Below, one piece after another: positions 23,561 to 27,687 of a stretch of 27,687 nt of DNA (positions are counted from its first letter, which is position 1; every line of letters starts with the position of its first letter). The position numbers and the translations under genes were made by a program. The notes below the pieces were generated by a model. The model saw only the letters and a list, made by a program, of their open reading frames with translations. It ran no database searches and had not been told where the DNA came from. Origin of the DNA: Avichristensenella sp031550095 (GTDB lineage: Bacteria > Bacillota > Clostridia > Christensenellales > Aristaeellaceae); the NCBI GenBank assembly GCA_031550095.1, contig JAVBOX010000040.1, positions 1-27,687 of the forward strand, written 5' to 3'.

Positions 23561-24654
23561 CACTTCCGGCCTCCCTTGCAGCGATCTTCCAGCGGAATGT
23601 AGTCCGTATCACAGCCGAAATACCGGGGGCCTACCAGCTCGATTCCTGCCGGGGTTCTCCAGAGGGGAAAACACTTCAAGCCGATCACCAGCACGCGTTT
23701 TCCATATTTCAGCGCATCTGTTGGCACGGGCGCGAAGGTTTCCACATCCACAAGGCAGATCAGGTCCGGCGTCGTAGCCAGAATCTCGCCGTTGACCGTG
23801 GCGGTCAGGTTCTCATTTTGGAACTCCACAAAAGCATTGCCGCCCTTGTACTCGCCGATGCCCTCCAGAACGACCTTGCCAAAGTTAAACGCGCCGCGAA
23901 CCTCACGGAGCACGTCCACGATTTTTCCACGGAAAAGGGGAAAAGCCTCGGCAAAATCAAGAAAGGCTTCCTCCGGAGTTTTGTCCGTGGTTTCTTTTAC
24001 CCGGCGGATGGCTTCACCCAGGCGTTGGCTTCTGGTGACGATGCCGCGCACGCCATAGGTCTTCATGGTCTTGCCATCCATGGCGTACAGGGACACGGAA
24101 ACGGAGCCGCCGCAGCTCATGGTGACGGCCCGGGCAAGCTCTTCGGTCCACTTGTTGGTGATGGTGCGGAAAATGGCGCTGTTGCCCTTCTCATCCACCA
24201 GGGCCATGGGGGTGGCGCTGACGCCGCCGATGGTGAATGTGACCATCTGCAGCTCGGGAAACGCCCTGCCCATGCCATCCACGTCCACCAAGGGCAAACC
24301 AAGCCGGGCGCAGGCCGCGATGGGAAGCATGCTGTTGACGCCGCCTGCCTCGATGGGCATGAACGCGTAAATAGGCTTTCCGTAGAATTGGGAAACGGTG
24401 TCGTAGAGGGTCCGATATTCATTGCCGCCAATGGCCTTTTCGCTGAGGATGGTCGGTGCGCCCATCATAGCGATGGGAACGACGAGGGCATCGTCGGGGA
24501 CTTCATCGGGGTCCAGCATGGTCACAGGGCCGCATTCCTTTACCGCGCCGATGGCGACCAGCTTACCTATATAGGGATCACCGCCGCCACCCGCGCCTAA
24601 GAGCGCCGCGCCTAAGGCGATGTCCTCAATTTCTGAAACATCGATTTTTCGCAA
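23560..24654 (-). CDS. DUF917 family protein (S-methyl-thiohydantoin desulfurase-like)
   Basis: The 364-residue product matches the DUF917 family, named in Pfam after an S-methyl-thiohydantoin desulfurase. Typical segments are IALGAALLGAGGGGDPYIGK near the N-terminus, GGNEYRTLYDTVSQF, MPIEAGGVNSMLPIAACARLG, LVDVDGMGRAFPELQM and late PDLICLVDVETFAPVPTDAL. Members are usually encoded beside HyuA-like ATPases and NCS1 permeases, exactly as here. TTG 24654 is the chosen start (RKIDVSEIEDIALG follows): AAAGGAGG lies 8 nt upstream, and no ribosome site supports the start at 24690. Cytoplasmic. The substrate is inferred only at the level of the family. Confidence 0.88.
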   Translation of the reverse strand: MRKIDVSEIEDIALGAALLGAGGGGDPYIGKLVAIGAVKECGPVTMLDPDEVPDDALVVPIAMMGAPTILSEKAIGGNEYRTLYDTVSQFYGKPIYAFMPIEAGGVNSMLPIAACARLGLPLVDVDGMGRAFPELQMVTFTIGGVSATPMALVDEKGNSAIFRTITNKWTEELARAVTMSCGGSVSVSLYAMDGKTMKTYGVRGIVTRSQRLGEAIRRVKETTDKTPEEAFLDFAEAFPLFRGKIVDVLREVRGAFNFGKVVLEGIGEYKGGNAFVEFQNENLTATVNGEILATTPDLICLVDVETFAPVPTDALKYGKRVLVIGLKCFPLWRTPAGIELVGPRYFGCDTDYIPLEDRCKGGRK

Positions 24655-24724
24655 AGGGAGATCCTCCTTTTTCAGGGCGGCGCGGAGCACACGGCAAAGC
24701 GCGCCCGCGCCGTCGGTCGATTGG

Positions 24725-26035
24725 TCACTTCTCAGGCATGATCTTGGCCAAGATCACATAGCAGGCCAAGGAGACGACGATTCCGTTGATGGGACCGACA
24801 AAAAAGGGAATATTCAGGAAGCTCACATTGGCTAAAAACTGGAAGGAAGCGAAAGTACCGCCGGTTATGCAGGCCACCAGGGCACCGACGACAAAGGCGA
24901 CCATGCCTACGGGAGAGAAGCCGTCCTTCAGCGTGAACTTTTTTCTGTCGCCTTTCCCAATGATCCAGTAATGGGCGATGATGACCCCTGCCAGCGGCGG
25001 GATGAGGCCGGACATGAGGGTGAGAAACGCTGTAAACCGGCTGAGAAGCCCGAAGGCGGCCAGCAGCGTGCCCACACCTCCGGCGATGCCCGTGGTGATT
25101 TTGAACTTGGTCTCATCATAGCCCAGAAGGTTTGAAAGGGCCAAACCGCCGGAGTAGGCGTTGGTGACGTTTGTGGTCCATGTGGCCAGCACCAAGGCCA
25201 ACAGGCCGATGAAGGGAACCCCAAGGCTGGACAGAATGGTGGAAATGTCATACTGGCCTGAGACGATGCTCATGATAGCGCCCATAAGGAGCATAAACAA
25301 GCCCGCAGGGATGACGCCTACCAAGGAGGACTTGACGACATCCGCCCGGCTCTTGGCGAACCGGCAATAATCCGCGGAGATAACGCCGCCCAAGGCGAAG
25401 GACGCTACCACCATGGAGATGCCAAAGACCAAGCCGAGGGAATCGGCAGGGGCGTAGCTGGCCAGGACGGTGCCCCCGCTATTCTTCGCGAACCCGGCGA
25501 TTACGCCGTAAAGGCATACCAACACCAACAGCGGAACGGCAATGTAGTTCAGCCACTTGAGGCCTTTAAAGCCGAAGCACGCCGTCAGAAGCATGATGAC
25601 ACCCCAAATGATGGAACAGATGGCGGTCACAAAATCGCTGGGCGTTCCCAGGCCAAGCATAGACCAGGTCATAGAGGCAAACGCCGCGCCGCAGGTGGCG
25701 GACTGGATGCCGAACCAGCCTATACAGGCCAAGGCCAGCAGGGTGCTGATGACAAACCGGGCGCCTTTTTCACCCAACGCGCCGGAGGCGAGGACGGATA
25801 CGGGCAAGCCAGTGTCGCATGCTTGCATGCCGATGCAGATCATGTACGCGCAGATTAAGCCATATCCGAGGAGGATGGACACGACGATCTGAAGGATGCT
25901 TAATCCGCCGCCGGACAAGACGCCTCCGATCATTAAGCAGGGTACGCAGATCATTCCTCCTGCCCATACCATGGCAATGGATAGCCAGCTTTGCCTCTGT
26001 TCCGGTTTGATTTCAAACCCCGTCTGCTTGTTCAT
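24725..26035 (-). CDS. NCS1-family cytosine/purine/hydantoin permease
   Basis: The 436-residue product is a polytopic membrane protein with about 12 transmembrane helices. The N-terminal QRQSWLSIAMVWAGGMICVP and the middle VVASFALGGVISADYCRFAKSRADV are characteristic of CodB-like NCS1 transporters, which move cytosine, purines, allantoin or hydantoins by cation symport. The position ahead of the DUF917 and HyuA genes says it supplies their substrate. ATG 26035 (MNKQTGFEIK) is chosen; an upstream TTG in frame gives only a few extra residues. A GAGGGGG lies upstream at a rather long spacing. The gap to the DUF917 start is 70 bp. Confidence 0.92.
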   Translation of the reverse strand: MNKQTGFEIKPEQRQSWLSIAMVWAGGMICVPCLMIGGVLSGGGLSILQIVVSILLGYGLICAYMICIGMQACDTGLPVSVLASGALGEKGARFVISTLLALACIGWFGIQSATCGAAFASMTWSMLGLGTPSDFVTAICSIIWGVIMLLTACFGFKGLKWLNYIAVPLLVLVCLYGVIAGFAKNSGGTVLASYAPADSLGLVFGISMVVASFALGGVISADYCRFAKSRADVVKSSLVGVIPAGLFMLLMGAIMSIVSGQYDISTILSSLGVPFIGLLALVLATWTTNVTNAYSGGLALSNLLGYDETKFKITTGIAGGVGTLLAAFGLLSRFTAFLTLMSGLIPPLAGVIIAHYWIIGKGDRKKFTLKDGFSPVGMVAFVVGALVACITGGTFASFQFLANVSFLNIPFFVGPINGIVVSLACYVILAKIMPEK

Positions 26036-26077
26036 GTGTACATACAACCCCCTCAAAATTATTGAACAAAAACGAAT

Positions 26078-26095
26078 AACAACCTGCGGCTTGTT
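26078..26095. promoter_or_regulatory. Inverted repeat, candidate operator upstream of the permease operon
   Basis: AACAA (26078-26082) and TTGTT (26091-26095) are separated by 8 bp, with partial extension (AATA/TATT) outside. Further TTGTTG-type half-sites lie at about 26111-26119. The spot, about 45-60 bp before the permease start and next to a PucR-type gene, fits a regulator site, but no clear -35/-10 pair is visible with it. Confidence 0.35.
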
Positions 26096-26163
26096 GCTAT
26101 TCTAGTATTTTAACAACAATCTATCCCGAATGCATTGAAAAAAAGGCAAAAAAATGACGCCTG

Positions 26164-26187
26164 TTTTTTGTCCCTTCGGACAAAAAA
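26164..26187. other. Perfect hairpin after the PucR-type gene
   Basis: TTTTTTGTCC (26164-26173) and GGACAAAAAA (26178-26187) form a 10-bp stem with a 4-nt loop, 15 nt beyond the regulator stop. On the minus strand the A-run follows the stem, and a separate T7 run lies about 9 nt later, so it is not a textbook terminator. It may still separate the regulator from the permease operon. Confidence 0.45.
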
Positions 26188-26201
26188 GGTGCCTGGAAAG
26201 G

Positions 26202-27687
26202 CTATGCCAGAAGCCGCCAGAGAGCGGCCGCCAGATAAAGGGAATGAAGCTCTGGCAAGTGTCTTAAGTCACATCCAATGCGGTCTGAAATTTTTTGGAG
26301 TCTATATTTGATGGTGTTTTTATGGACAAAGAGCCGCTCCGCGGTTCGCGAAATGCTTCCGTCTGTATCCAGCAGAAAGGCCGCCAGCGTTTCCTCAAGG
26401 AGATGGGCATCCTTTTCTCCGGCTAGGTACCGCAGAGGCGCCATGGCTTCCTCCAGCGCCCTTTCCCCTTCGCCCACCTTTTTGCGGCAATCTCTCGCCA
26501 GGGACATATCGCTTTTCGTATATTCACTCCTGTGGGGGAGAATCTTTCGGGCGTCTTCCAGGCTGGTATGGAGCATTAAATAGGCGGCGCGTACCTCGGC
26601 GGTATTGGAAAGGCGGTTGCCGACCAAAAGGGTGAGGGTTAGCCCTAGTTCGTCGAAGTGCTGGCGGATGCCCTCCGCCAATGCTTGGCTGTCCTTTTGG
26701 GTGGGAAGGCCATTCATAAAGAGGACGATCTCGCCTTCATAGATATCGGCCACGACGCTTTTGCTGTAGTGGCTGACCAGGCCGCGAACGCTATTCAACA
26801 GGCGCGGGGGCACACTGCCTGCCGTATGAAGGATCCACATGGTGTTCAAGGAGGCCACGTCTATGTGGAAAATGTCCGCTATACGGCGCATCTTGATGGG
26901 TTCATCCCGGATAATCGCATGGACCAGCTCGGAAACGACAATCTCCGCATGCTGGCGGCTCCATAGATTTACGGAAAGCTGAACGACTTCTCCTATCTGT
27001 CGAAGAACTTCGCTGCCCAAGGTTGCCCCTTCTTTGAAGGCGTGAAGCCGCATGGGGGATGAGTTGACAGGCTGAATCGGGATATGATAGGCATTCCGGA
27101 CTTCTCTAGCGGAGGCGCTTTCGATGGCTTCGGCGGGTTCCCGGAGCCATTCGTCCGGACACCAAGCCAAGGCCCTGGGCCAAGGGGCGGCGCCAAGGGT
27201 TCGCAGGGACGCGTCGGTCAAGATCAAGCTGGCGCGAACCCTGTCGCTGACCAGGCGCAGCACGGCATCAATGCTTCGCTGGTGATCCGGCAGCAGCGAC
27301 ATGCGTTCAAGAATATCGCCCACCAGGTTTCCGGCGTTGCTGTTGTCGTTGAAGATGGCCTCCATGACCTCGCAGATGACCTCACTATAGCGAAGATCGA
27401 TGCGGTTTTCCGGCATGACGACCAGCGGAAAGCCGAGGGAATCCGCAAGCTGCATCAGCGACCGGTCTACACTGGGCATAAAGATGCCCACGTAAAACAG
27501 AATCAACCCCACCTCTCCCACGGCGGCCAGCCGCTGGATGTTTGCCAACTGGGCTGGTATGTTATCCTTTACGTTGATAAATCCGGAAATGACGATTTCG
27601 TTGCCAAAAAAATCGTTTTGCTGAAAGAAGTCCTGCTGGACAAGCGTGGGATCCGTATATTCCAGCACGGAGACCGAGGACACGATT
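26202..27687 (-). CDS. PucR-family transcriptional regulator (5' end outside window)
   Basis: About 494 residues are visible. The N-terminal PucR domain (VSVLEYTDPTLVQQDFF, later FVIS-like GFINVKDN and LGFPLVVMPENRIDLRYSEV) already begins inside its conserved part, so roughly 20-30 residues lie beyond the right edge. GTG 27683 would therefore be too late a start. A central GGDEF-like/CdaR region follows, and the C-terminal HTH_30 helix-turn-helix reads DGSISRTAERLFVHKNTIKYRLQKISDRIG. PucR-type proteins control purine, allantoin or similar catabolic genes, and this one sits 166 bp upstream of the NCS1-DUF917-HyuA genes on the same strand, so it probably controls them, perhaps sensing the imported compound. 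Confidence 0.92.
   Translation of the reverse strand, partial: IVSSVSVLEYTDPTLVQQDFFQQNDFFGNEIVISGFINVKDNIPAQLANIQRLAAVGEVGLILFYVGIFMPSVDRSLMQLADSLGFPLVVMPENRIDLRYSEVICEVMEAIFNDNSNAGNLVGDILERMSLLPDHQRSIDAVLRLVSDRVRASLILTDASLRTLGAAPWPRALAWCPDEWLREPAEAIESASAREVRNAYHIPIQPVNSSPMRLHAFKEGATLGSEVLRQIGEVVQLSVNLWSRQHAEIVVSELVHAIIRDEPIKMRRIADIFHIDVASLNTMWILHTAGSVPPRLLNSVRGLVSHYSKSVVADIYEGEIVLFMNGLPTQKDSQALAEGIRQHFDELGLTLTLLVGNRLSNTAEVRAAYLMLHTSLEDARKILPHRSEYTKSDMSLARDCRKKVGEGERALEEAMAPLRYLAGEKDAHLLEETLAAFLLDTDGSISRTAERLFVHKNTIKYRLQKISDRIGCDLRHLPELHSLYLAAALWRLLA

Noticed and set aside
23818..24600. 260-residue + strand ORF opposite DUF917
   Set aside because: His- and Gly-rich antisense frame, a result of the codon bias of the real gene; no supporting start signals.
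1..27687. tRNA genes, rRNA, CRISPR arrays or phage structural genes
   Set aside because: None could be recognised on either strand; no regularly spaced repeats and no cloverleaf-type sequence stood out.

Overview
The window looks like chromosomal DNA of an endospore-forming Clostridia-type Firmicute with fairly high GC (by eye in the mid to upper 50s percent). The reasons are AGGAGG-type ribosome sites throughout, the rimO-pgsA-cinA-recA gene order, an RqcH homologue, a GerM-domain protein behind a sigma-E-like promoter, an exosporium BclB-like protein and an NCS1/DUF917/HyuA catabolic operon. Species cannot be assigned from this sequence alone. No rRNA, tRNA or CRISPR array was seen.

Layout. 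Positions 1-359 carry the 3' end of an unrecognised + strand gene. Positions 391-8352 are minus-strand housekeeping genes. rqcH and a GNAT acetyltransferase overlap and are driven by a near-consensus promoter. rimO-pgsA-cinA-recA, probably with capA behind, starts at a promoter that lies almost on the rimO start codon. Positions 8480-11489 are + strand: a double-GerM lipid-anchored or membrane protein, then an RNase PH-RdgB fusion overlapping a YfcE-like phosphodiesterase.

Positions 11575-13031 are a decay zone. A minus-strand MBL-fold hydrolase gene is broken by an insertion of about 215 bp, has lost its 5' half, and abuts a degenerate, internally deleted ISAs1-family element. A lipid kinase follows, with GGAGT in place of the usual GGDGT motif, convergent with dnaX. 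From 15842 the + strand holds a VanY/DacB-type D,D-carboxypeptidase, an unrecognised protein with a C-terminal Cys4 motif, and an MFS exporter ending in a strong hairpin.

Positions 19034-21662 (minus) look like a small mobile insertion: a large serine recombinase and a DUF6870 protein, abutting a collagen-like/BclB exosporium gene that has lost its 5' end exactly at the recombinase side. Positions 21788-21980 hold a run of hairpins ending in a textbook terminator, a possible structured RNA or operon 3' end. Positions 22007-27687 (minus) are a catabolic module: a PucR-type regulator (5' end outside the window), an NCS1 permease, a DUF917 protein and a HyuA-like ATPase. It probably imports and breaks down a hydantoin-, thiohydantoin- or purine-like compound.
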